Shown piece by piece: positions 57,152 through 64,000 of a DNA stretch of 64,000 nt. Position 1 is the first letter of the stretch; each line of letters begins with the position of its first letter. Source of the stretch: DASYKS01 sp035995205 (GTDB lineage Bacteria > Acidobacteriota > Thermoanaerobaculia > Multivoradales > UBA5704); contig DASYKS010000027.1 of the NCBI GenBank assembly GCA_035995205.1, forward strand, positions 31,000 through 94,999, in the 5' to 3' direction. The notes beneath the pieces are model-generated. The model was given only the letters and a program-made list of their open reading frames with translations. It did not search any database and was not told the DNA's origin. The position numbers and the translations under genes were made by a program.

Positions 57152-58084
57152 GTGAGCGCCCGTTTCACCAAGCTGACTTTGGCCAATTGGCGGAACTTCA
57201 AGGGGGTCGAGCTCCCTCTCGGCCCTCGTGCGTTCATCGTCGGACCGAATGCCTCCGGGAAAAGCAACCTGCTCGACGCATTCCGCTTTCTGCGCGACAT
57301 CGCGGCACCCGGAGGCAGCCTGGTCAATGCCGTCAAGGATCGGCGCGGGCTCAAACACATCCGGAGCCTTCACGCCGGCCGGAACAGCGACATCCGCGTC
57401 GAAGCTGAGATCGAGATCGACGAAGACCCCTCCCGCTGGACTTACGCGTTGGAAATCTCCGGGGGTGAAGGGAAGAAGAAGCCCCTCCGGGTCGAGAGCG
57501 AACGCGTGACCCATGGAGACGAGGTCTTGCTCTTCCGACGGGCTGCGGACGAAGACGAAAGGCTGCTGCAACAAACTTACCTTGAACAGTCGAGTCAACG
57601 CCTTCCTTTCGAACCCTTGGTCGCCGTATTGAGCGGCATCGTTCATGTCCACATGGTTTCGCAGTTGGCACGTCCCGAAGAACCCGCGAAGAGGGATGCT
57701 CCTGACTTCGATCTCATCGGAGTTTCTTGGGCGATCGACCAGGGCACGGCGCCGCTGCTGATTGAGAAACCGGAGCTATTGCGCCGCCGCGAGTTCATTC
57801 GCCAGCTTCCCCGTCTGTTCGCACGCGCCAGTCAACGGACGGGTCGGCAGATCCTCGTCAGCACTCACTCCGAGGAAATCCTCGCCGATCGCGGGATCGA
57901 TCCTTCCGAGATCGTCATTCTCAATCCTTCGGAGAACGATACGAACGTTTTCCTTGGAAGTGAACTCCCCGAGCTGATCGCCGCCGCAAAGGCAGGCGTG
58001 AGGCTCGGCCCGTTGGTGACCAGCTTCACCAAACCGCAAGAGATCGAGCAGCTTTCCCTTCCCGGTTCCACCGCTCGGCTGTGA
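57152..58084 (+). pseudogene. RecF/SMC-like AAA ATPase with internal deletion
   Basis: A 310-aa ABC-type ATPase of the AAA_15/21 (predicted ATPase) group. The N-terminal half is normal: LTLANWRNFKGVELPL, Walker A GPNASGKSN, then VHMVSQLARPEEPAKRDAPD. After DFDLIG the sequence jumps to VSWAIDQGTAPLL. The 60-75 residues that I expect here, including the signature region, are missing. Walker B reads LLIEKPELL instead of the usual LLxEEPELSLH, so the catalytic Glu is Lys. The frame is open, hence a protein may be made, but ATPase activity is unlikely. GTG 57152 has AGGGGGG upstream; ATG 57134 is the alternative. Confidence 0.6.
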
Positions 58085-58124
58085 GCCTGATCGCCGCTTT
58101 CGAGCCCGCGCTTTCGGAGGTACC

Positions 58125-58562
58125 ATGGCTACCAAGACCAGAGGGCACTATGTTGTTTTATACCTACTTCTCGTTGCCGGCTGCCGTTCGAACGAACAGG
58201 AAGATCCGTACCTGGCTCACTGCACTGCGATTCTAGAAACCTCTCTGCGATCCCCAAGCACGTTGAAGGTGACGGATGTCGAACACTACAAAGTAAACGG
58301 CCACACTGTAAAGACTGAATATGATGCAGCTAATGCGTACGATACTCCGATTCGTAACGAGATCAGATGCGAGTACCCCGAAGATCCGTACTGGTCATAT
58401 AAGGAAACTGGGACTGAGCCTCCATCACCAGACCTACCGCTTAAGGCATCGAACCTGAACGCAAAACGGGTGATAATCGGGACAGAAGCCTTAAGTGATC
58501 TGGGCGTGTCAATCAGCAACTCGGAAGCCATTATGAAGCTTCACCAGAAAGAACGTAAGTAG
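58125..58562 (+). CDS. Small lipoprotein-like protein of unknown function
   Basis: A 145-aa protein. A signal sequence with lipobox (YLLLVAGC) suggests a lipoprotein. The mature part has LRSPSTLKVTDVEHYKVNG and TEYDAANAYDTPIRNEIRCE, a pattern also found in other small lipoproteins of unknown role. Its base composition is visibly richer in A/T than the surroundings, suggesting recent acquisition. It lies 40 nt after the AAA remnant and may have been imported together with it or the next toxin-antitoxin pair. Confidence 0.7.
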   Translation: MATKTRGHYVVLYLLLVAGCRSNEQEDPYLAHCTAILETSLRSPSTLKVTDVEHYKVNGHTVKTEYDAANAYDTPIRNEIRCEYPEDPYWSYKETGTEPPSPDLPLKASNLNAKRVIIGTEALSDLGVSISNSEAIMKLHQKERK

Positions 58563-58696
58563 AATTTGTGCGACCCGTAACTGCCGCTCTGCAGAATCAG
58601 GTGTGGTCGACGGCGGGCACGGTGGCTGCAGCGACGATCGGGTTCACGGGGAATAAGTGCTGACCGATGCGAGAGCTGGACCTTCTCGGCGCGGCC

Positions 58697-59047
58697 TCAT
58701 CCTCGAGGCTGCTGTTCGAGCGCGACCTCGATCTGCTCCGCCAGCGCCGGGAGTTGGTCTCGGACGATCTCCCAGACGACATCGAAGTTGACACCGAAGT
58801 AGTCGTGGATCAGCTTGTCCCGGACTCCGGCCATACTTTTCCATGGGATTTCTGGATGGTTCTCGCGGAGAGAAGGCGACAACTTCTTCGTCGCTTCCCC
58901 GAGGATTTCCAGCGCCCGGATTACGGCGTCCTGGGTCTTCGTGTCCTCCAGGAACTGCTCGTAGCTCTGGCCTTCCGTGTACCTTCGCGCTCTGCGTATC
59001 GCCTCCAGGATGTCGCCGAGGAGGTCGCGATCGGCACGGTTAGACAT
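58697..59047 (-). CDS. hepT: HepT-like toxin (DUF86 RNase)
   Basis: A 116-aa HEPN-domain protein. The active-site motif R-x4-H is in RDKLIHDYF, where the Tyr two residues after the His is the usual site of AMPylation by MntA. Typical family sequence: RDLLGDILEAIRRARRYTEG, QDAVIRALEILGEA. The start at 59047 overlaps the mntA stop by 8 nt. It forms the intact HepT-MntA toxin-antitoxin module of the window. Confidence 0.9.
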   Translation of the reverse strand: MSNRADRDLLGDILEAIRRARRYTEGQSYEQFLEDTKTQDAVIRALEILGEATKKLSPSLRENHPEIPWKSMAGVRDKLIHDYFGVNFDVVWEIVRDQLPALAEQIEVALEQQPRG

Positions 59048-59369
59048 GAACGACGCTCTCCTCAATCTGCTTAGCCACGGCGGGAAGCCGAATTCCCCGT
59101 AGGCCGGCCGAAGTGAGGACGTCCACCCTCCTCCCCAGCAGGGTCTCGAGATACTCGACCAGCTCGACAAATCTCAGGCCGATGGGCCGATCGAAATCAA
59201 CAATTAGATCCACGTCGCTGGCGGCGTTCGCCGTCTCATTCGCGAACGATCCGAACAGTCCGATCCGCCGGACTCCGAACTGGCCGCTGAGCTCAGGGTA
59301 GTTCTCCCGCAGGCGGCGGAGAAGGTCTTCGCGGGTGAGGTCGCCGGATGAGTGGAGATTGGGCGTCAT
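59040..59369 (-). CDS. mntA: MntA-like antitoxin (minimal nucleotidyltransferase)
   Basis: A 109-aa nucleotidyltransferase. The GSFANETANAASDVDLIVDF core gives the GS-x10-DxD active site; such proteins AMPylate and so neutralise HepT. The ATG at 59369 gives the usual length. The same frame stays open for 56 more codons upstream (to 59537) and there reads RRDLSDVAGTWIEDPEVDRA and LEEQRMI. That looks like the tail of a CopG/VapB-type antitoxin, so a fusion or an overlaid relic is possible. The ~290 nt to the nuclease gene hold nothing else. Confidence 0.88.
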   Translation of the reverse strand: MTPNLHSSGDLTREDLLRRLRENYPELSGQFGVRRIGLFGSFANETANAASDVDLIVDFDRPIGLRFVELVEYLETLLGRRVDVLTSAGLRGIRLPAVAKQIEESVVHV

Positions 59370-59655
59370 GGAAGCTCCGTCGTCGGGCCTATGTTCGACG
59401 ATCATCCGCTGTTCTTCGAGGGCTCTATCGACCTCCGGATCCTCGATCCAAGTGCCCGCCACATCGCTCAAGTCTCTGCGCTTAGGCATCTCTCTATCGA
59501 CAGTTCGACCCATTTCAGAGGAGGTTTCGTTTTTCACACTGCCAGCTTACCTAGGTTCCATCTGATCCGCGAGCCCGAAGTTGGTTCGTTTGGCGAAGCT
59601 GTTGCCAAGGAGATCCTGATCGGCATGGCAATCATCTGTCCTTCTAGCGCAGAGA

Positions 59656-60483
59656 TCACCCCGGAGCCTGGACCGCCACCCGGTCCGGGATTGACGACCC
59701 CGGCTGGCTGAAGATGGAATTGAGCAGCCCGGCCAGTCGTACCCCGGCCTGCAGGAGCCGCTGCTTGATCAAGGGTAGGTTGTCGAACGCGTATTGGTAG
59801 CTGAGGTTGCCGTCGCCGATCTTGTAGACCCGCTCCCGCACCGCTTTCGATTCCTTGGCCCAGTCGGCGGGGGGCGAGCTCTGCCAGGTTTGCAGTTCGA
59901 TCAGCGTGGGATGGTCGAGGAACGCGGCGAGCTCGGAGAAGCTCAGTTTCTCGCTGTCGATCAGGCCGTTGTCCCAGACCGAATGGAGATTGGTCGGCAT
60001 CTTGAACAACGTCACTTGGATCTCGTTGCCGCCCCGGTCGGCCCGCCGTCCGACGTGCAGGGGTTGGTGGACGTCGCCCACGAAGTGAACCAGGAAGCGT
60101 AGCGCCTCCTGCTTCGCCGGCCGCGTCGCCTGTGCATCGCGCAGCACGGCGGAGAAACGGTCGATGGCTTCGAGCACGTCGCCGTTGGGGTCGCGCACGG
60201 TGGTCTCCAGGGTCTCTTGGTCGTCGATGCTGATGTAGTGCCAGGGGCTCGGGTTCTTCGCCGGCGGCTGCCAGTTCGGATCGTTGCGAATGTCGTCCCC
60301 CCAGGTGCTCACCTGGTCCAGGCCCTCGGGGCCGATTAGGCAGGTCACGGCGATGCGCGCCTCGTCCGTGAGGTGATTGGCGGCGATCCTGCCGACGACG
60401 CGGTGTCCTATCGGCCCCCAGGCGAGAACGACGGAAGGCGCGGTAAGAAGCATCAGAAAGACGGCGAAATGGGTTCGCTTCAT
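59656..60483 (-). CDS. Secreted S1/P1-type nuclease
   Basis: A 275-aa zinc-dependent nuclease/phosphodiesterase. After the signal peptide (FLMLLTAPSVVLA) the mature protein starts with W, which together with the His in WGPIGHRVVG binds zinc. Other ligands lie in PSPWHYISID, HFVGDVHQPLHVGR, GGNEIQV and NLHSVWD. It probably cleaves single-stranded nucleic acid outside the cell or in the periplasm. It is monocistronic, with good signs of export. Confidence 0.93.
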   Translation of the reverse strand: MKRTHFAVFLMLLTAPSVVLAWGPIGHRVVGRIAANHLTDEARIAVTCLIGPEGLDQVSTWGDDIRNDPNWQPPAKNPSPWHYISIDDQETLETTVRDPNGDVLEAIDRFSAVLRDAQATRPAKQEALRFLVHFVGDVHQPLHVGRRADRGGNEIQVTLFKMPTNLHSVWDNGLIDSEKLSFSELAAFLDHPTLIELQTWQSSPPADWAKESKAVRERVYKIGDGNLSYQYAFDNLPLIKQRLLQAGVRLAGLLNSIFSQPGSSIPDRVAVQAPG

Positions 60484-60865
60484 GTTCGGCCTCCTGCCGG
60501 CGGATGCGTCCTGCCGAGTCTCAATCCGTTCTATTGCGAGTCTCTGGAGTATAGGCCACTCGCATCAGCGGGCCGAGCCCGAAGAGGCGTAAGCGCTCGC
60601 CTTTCGGAGCGCTGCGGGCGGCATGCTAACCAGAGTATTCACGTCTTGACAGATACAACTTCCTGCATACGATAAAGAGAGGTACGCAAGCAACGTCCGC
60701 GAATGGCGGGTTTTTCCCCTGGAATGCGATGGAGAAGAGTGGAGGCTGGTGAAGCGCCTTTCCCGGGCCTTCATTGGAACCTTGAAAAATTGAGCATCGC
60801 GCATACCGCGAGGAAAGATTGCGACGATGACAAGCACGACCCACCCAGGGGGAGGAGAGACCTTC
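60484..60865. other. Intergenic region with promoter of the cytochrome gene
   Basis: These 382 bases separate divergent genes. The only clear signal is the promoter at 60646-60673. The remaining bases, including the ~185-nt leader down to 60866, show no gene. The open frames crossing them are shadows. Confidence 0.5.
60646..60673 (+). promoter_or_regulatory. Sigma-70-type promoter upstream of the propeller/cytochrome gene
   Basis: A consensus TTGACA at 60646-60651 and TACGAT at 60668-60673 are separated by 16 bp. Transcription would start near 60680 and run into the signal-peptide ATG at 60866 after a long leader. Confidence 0.55.
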
Positions 60866-61034
60866 ATGCGTCCGCAACTCACGTACCGTAGCTCGACCGT
60901 GCTCATGGCCCTCGTGGCGTTCGCGTTCACCGCGGCGCTCTCTTCAGACACTGGCCCTCCTGCCGGGGACCGCCTCCGCAGCCCGGCGGGTCGCCTCTAC
61001 CCCATCCTCGTTCACGCTGTTCGAGAGCGGGCAG
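60866..61034 (+). pseudogene. Out-of-frame signal peptide segment of the cytochrome protein
   Basis: ATG 60866, with GGAGGAGAG upstream, opens a clear signal peptide (SSTVLMALVAFAFTAAL) in one frame. From about 60940 the likely continuation is in the next frame: QTLALLPGTASAARRVASTP and then SSFTLFESGQV, leading straight into the large downstream frame. A single-base change near 60935-60945 would join them. The original frame runs on to 61564 only as a shadow. Confidence 0.6.
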
Positions 61035-63737
61035 GTGCGGCCGCTGGCGATGTCTCCGGACAAGCGGTATCTGTTCGCGGTCAACACGCCCGACAACCGC
61101 CTGGAGATATTCCGCATCCGGCCGGGTGGGCTCCTCCACACCGGCTCCATCCCGGTGGGCCTCGAGCCGGTCGCCGTCGCGGCCCGGTCGAACAGCGAGG
61201 TCTGGGTGGTCAACCATCTTTCGGACAGCGTGAGCGTCATCGATCTCGACGAGCACGGCGGCGAGCTCTCCGGGGAGGTCGAGCGCACGCTCCTGGTGGG
61301 CGACGAGCCGCGCGACCTCGTGTTTGCCGGGCCGGGGCGGAAGCGGGCTTTCATCACCGCCGCGCACCGGGGCCAGAGCTTGCCCCTGGATCCCCAGTTC
61401 TCGACCCCCGGCGTGGGGCGCGCGGACGTGTGGGTGTTCGATGCGGAAAGTCTCGGCAGCGCCCTGGGCGGCACACCGCTCGCAATCGTCACCCTGTTCA
61501 CCGACACTCCGCGCGCCCTCGCGGTGACGCCCGACGGCAGCCGGGTCTACGCCGCGGGATTTGAGACGGGCAACCGGACCACCATCGTCGCCGAAACCTC
61601 GCTGCCGGACGGCTTCGGTCCGGACGGCGGCGCGGGTCCTACCACCAACTTCGAAGGCCGCCCCGCGCCCGAAACCGGGGCCATCGTCAAGTGGAACGGC
61701 GCTCACTGGGTGGATTCGCTCGGCCGTTCCCGCGATCAGTACGTGCGATTCTCGTTGCCCGACAAGGACGTGTTCGTGCTCGACGCGATGGCCAACCCGC
61801 CGCGCCAGCTTGCCGGAGCGGGCGGCTTCTTTCAGGGCGTCGGCACCATCCTCTACACGATGACCGTCAACCCGGTGAGCGGCAAGGTGTACGTCGCCAA
61901 CACGGATGCGAACAACAGCGATCGGTTCGAAGGCCCCGGCATCTTCGCCGGGCACAGCCTGCGCGGCCATCTGCACGAAAGCCGGATCACCGTGCTCACG
62001 CCTGGGGCCTCCGGAGGCACCGTGGCACCTAGGCATCTCAACAAGCACGTCAATTTCAACAGCTGCTGCGCGCCGTCCCCGAACGCCGAGAGCGCCAAGT
62101 CCCTCGCCTTGCCGCAGGGCATGGCCGTGACCAAGAATGGCGCGACTCTCTATGTCGCGGCCTTGGGCTCCGACCAGGTCGGCATCTTCTCCACCGGCCA
62201 GCTGGAGAACAACACGTTCGTGCCGAGTGCCGCGAGCCACATCGCGCTCTCCGGCGGCGGCCCCACCGGCCTGGTCCTCGACGAGGATCGCGGGCAGCTC
62301 TACGTGATGACGCGGTTCGACGACGGAATCTCGATCCTCGACACGGCGACGAAAGCGGAGACGGGGCACGTGAAGATGCACAACCCGGAGCCGCCGAGCA
62401 TCGTGACCGGCCGCCGATTCCTCTACGACGCCAAGTTCTCATCGAGCCACGGCGACTCCTCCTGCGCGAGCTGCCACGTGTTCGGCGACTTCGACAGCCT
62501 GTCGTGGGATCTCGGCAATCCGGACGAGCGGGTGATCGACAATCCCGGGCCGTTCAGCAGCACGCTGTTCAACCTGGTCACCGGTCAGCCCATGGAGCCG
62601 ATCTTCCACCCGATGAAAGGCCCGATGTCGACCCAGAGCCTCCGCGGGATGGCCAACCACGGCCCCATGCACTGGCGCGGCGACCGCACCGGCGGCAACG
62701 ACGCGCCGAGCGTCCAGCCGGACGGCGGAACGTTCGACGAGCGCGCGGCGTTCGCGAAGTTCAACGGCGCGTTTCCCGACCTGCTCGGGCGCAGCGCGGT
62801 CCTGTCGCAAACGGAGATGAAGGCGTTCACCGACTTCGTCCTCCAGCTCACCTATCCGCCCAACCCGAACCGGCGGATCGACAACCTGCTCACCGCGGAT
62901 CAGGACGCCGGTCGCCAGCTGTTCAGCACCGTCAACTGCGGCATTCCGTCGGCGCCGGAATTCAACGGCGCCGTGCTCACCTGCGCCAGTTGCCACGCGA
63001 TCGACCCGAACGCCAACCCCGGCACCGCGGCGCCCGGGTTCTTCGGCTCCTCCGCCCTGTCGAGCTTCGATTTCAACCCGCAGTTGTTCAAGGCTCCCCA
63101 CCTGCGCAACGCCTACCAAAAGATCGGAATGTTCGGGAATCCCGAGAATCCCGGGTTCTTGGGCGGCGACAACGGTTTCAAGGGAGACCAGGTGCGCGGC
63201 TACGGGTTTTTGAACGACGGCAACATCGATACGGTGTTTCGCTTCGTCCATGGGATCAGCTTCTCGGACGTCTTCAACGGCCCCGGCAGCAACAGCATCC
63301 CGGAGGGGCCGGCGGGAGAGGTCCAGCGGCGGCAACTGGAGGCCTTCATCCTGGCCTTCCCCACCAACCTGGCGCCCGCCGTGGGTCAGCAGGTCACCCA
63401 CCGGGCCGGAAGCTCCGCGGCGGTCTCCCGCATCAACGTCCTGCGCCAGAGGGCGGAAGCGGGAGAGTGCGATCTCGTGGCCAAAGCCACGATCGACGAC
63501 GAGGTCGGCTTCCTGTACGTGGGATCGGGCTTGTTCGAGACCGATGTTCGCGGGCTGCCGCCCATCCCCGCCGCGGCGCTACGGGCTCTGGCCGAGATCG
63601 GCCGCGCCGTGACCTACACCTGCGTGCCGCCCGGCTCCGGAGTGCGCCTCGGAGTAGACCGCGATGGGGACGGCGCCTGGGACGGCGACGAGCGACACGC
63701 GCATACTGACCCGGCGGATCCGGACAGCCGGCCTTGA
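61035..63737 (+). CDS. Beta-propeller / di-haem cytochrome c protein, secretion signal disrupted
   Basis: A 900-codon frame from GTG 61035. The N-terminal half is a YVTN-like beta-propeller (RPLAMSPDKRYLFAVNTPDN, VWVVNHLSDSVSVIDLD). The C-terminal half is a cytochrome c-peroxidase/MauG-like part with two haem sites, SCASCH and TCASCH. A short Asp-rich calcium-type end follows (DRDGDGAWDGDE). Such proteins work in the periplasm, yet the signal peptide lies in another frame upstream (60866). Either a frameshift has inactivated the gene, or the sequence has an error. As drawn, the GTG-started product would stay in the cytoplasm without haem. Confidence 0.85.
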   Translation: MRPLAMSPDKRYLFAVNTPDNRLEIFRIRPGGLLHTGSIPVGLEPVAVAARSNSEVWVVNHLSDSVSVIDLDEHGGELSGEVERTLLVGDEPRDLVFAGPGRKRAFITAAHRGQSLPLDPQFSTPGVGRADVWVFDAESLGSALGGTPLAIVTLFTDTPRALAVTPDGSRVYAAGFETGNRTTIVAETSLPDGFGPDGGAGPTTNFEGRPAPETGAIVKWNGAHWVDSLGRSRDQYVRFSLPDKDVFVLDAMANPPRQLAGAGGFFQGVGTILYTMTVNPVSGKVYVANTDANNSDRFEGPGIFAGHSLRGHLHESRITVLTPGASGGTVAPRHLNKHVNFNSCCAPSPNAESAKSLALPQGMAVTKNGATLYVAALGSDQVGIFSTGQLENNTFVPSAASHIALSGGGPTGLVLDEDRGQLYVMTRFDDGISILDTATKAETGHVKMHNPEPPSIVTGRRFLYDAKFSSSHGDSSCASCHVFGDFDSLSWDLGNPDERVIDNPGPFSSTLFNLVTGQPMEPIFHPMKGPMSTQSLRGMANHGPMHWRGDRTGGNDAPSVQPDGGTFDERAAFAKFNGAFPDLLGRSAVLSQTEMKAFTDFVLQLTYPPNPNRRIDNLLTADQDAGRQLFSTVNCGIPSAPEFNGAVLTCASCHAIDPNANPGTAAPGFFGSSALSSFDFNPQLFKAPHLRNAYQKIGMFGNPENPGFLGGDNGFKGDQVRGYGFLNDGNIDTVFRFVHGISFSDVFNGPGSNSIPEGPAGEVQRRQLEAFILAFPTNLAPAVGQQVTHRAGSSAAVSRINVLRQRAEAGECDLVAKATIDDEVGFLYVGSGLFETDVRGLPPIPAAALRALAEIGRAVTYTCVPPGSGVRLGVDRDGDGAWDGDERHAHTDPADPDSRP

Positions 63738-63761
63738 TCCGACCGCGAGGAGGATGGAGAA

Positions 63762-63823
63762 GGAGGATCCCAGAGCGCGACGGAGTGCCCCCTGTCGGGT
63801 CTCCGTGGCGCCCTGGATCCTCC
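63762..63823 (+). terminator. Hairpin after the cytochrome gene
   Basis: Arms 63762-63785 and 63801-63823 (GGAGGATCC... and ...GGATCCTCC) pair over about 20 of 24 positions around a 15-nt loop, 24 nt after the stop. There is no T-run. It may end transcription or protect the mRNA 3' end. Confidence 0.5.
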
Positions 63824-63875
63824 AGCGGCGGATCTGGCGCGGTCGCAAAGCCCTACGACACTCTAGTGTAGTGCG

Positions 63876-64000
63876 TCAAGCGGATGCGACCTTATCGAGG
63901 CTCCGGCGGGCTCGGGTGACTTTCTCGAGGATGTCGGATGCCTTGGCAGTCCAGATGAACGGTTTGGGTTCGATGTTGTGCTGTTCGATCGCACTCAAGA
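63876..64000 (-). mobile_element. IS630-family transposase, C-terminal end (cut by the window edge)
   Basis: On the minus strand the last 40 residues of a transposase are visible: LSAIEQHNIEPKPFIWTA, then ILEKVTRARRSLDKVASA and TGA at 63876. The motif HNxxPKPFxWT near the C-terminus is typical of IS630-type transposases. The element's end probably lies near 63862-63878 (TCTAGTGTAGTGCGTCAAG); IS630 elements insert at TA. The rest is outside the window. Confidence 0.75.

Noticed and set aside
1..64000. tRNA, rRNA genes and CRISPR arrays
   Set aside because: No cloverleaf-like or rRNA sequence and no spaced identical repeats were recognised by eye; tandem repeats at 22.2 and 55.8 kb have no spacers.

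Overview
The window is GC-rich and gene-dense. It comes from a diderm bacterium: it carries LPS-transport genes for LptB, an LptC/LptA-type fusion and an LptF-LptG fusion. The mix of house-keeping genes, secreted subtilases, a CHAT peptidase and sigma-factor/TPR pairs resembles Acidobacteriota of the Thermoanaerobaculia type. That placement is from memory of gene content and is not tested.

Layout. 0.3-4.3 kb: dnaE, with a tail-to-tail overlapping FMN reductase. 4.4-12.2 kb (minus strand): an unknown 459-aa protein, then a four-gene cluster in the order sigma factor, membrane (anti-sigma-like) protein, membrane-anchored TPR-CHAT peptidase, subtilase lipoprotein. 12.4-20 kb: RluA-type pseudouridine synthase, a large secreted subtilase with a small secreted partner, a serine beta-lactamase-like hydrolase and a duplicated Cys-rich exported protein. 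20.1-22.6 kb: a decay zone with VapB, PIN and Phd relics, a truncated and frameshifted ABC ATPase beside an intact permease, and a 42-bp tandem repeat. 22.6-26.2 kb: nadA-nadB-nadC behind a promoter with paired palindromes. 27.6-29.8 kb: lipA and an NtrC-like AAA+ protein without the sigma54 loop.

29.9-34.9 kb holds the most unusual locus: three paralogous sigma factors in a row, two of them coupled to soluble TPR proteins with an anti-sigma-like His/Cys N-terminus. Between them lies a gene for a small exported protein with three exact copies of a nine-residue repeat. The copies differ by synonymous changes only. This could be a peptide-sensing transcription switch (inference).

35-55.7 kb (mostly minus strand): lptFG, queD, parAB, a bifunctional nuclease, and a long co-directional run lptCA-lptB-rpoN-hpf-ptsN-hprK-rapZ-EIIA(Man)-like-ptsH-ptsI-cupin-lipoprotein-miaB, then recJ and accA. 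The phosphotransferase genes form a regulatory chain with no sugar permease in view, and the EIIA(Man)-like protein has Gln where the phosphorylated His is expected.

55.7-64 kb is accessory: a 21-bp tandem repeat, a phosphoesterase, an internally deleted AAA ATPase, an AT-richer lipoprotein, an intact HepT-MntA toxin-antitoxin pair, an S1/P1 nuclease, a beta-propeller/cytochrome-c protein whose signal peptide is out of frame, and the end of an IS630-type element. No rRNA, tRNA or CRISPR array was recognised.
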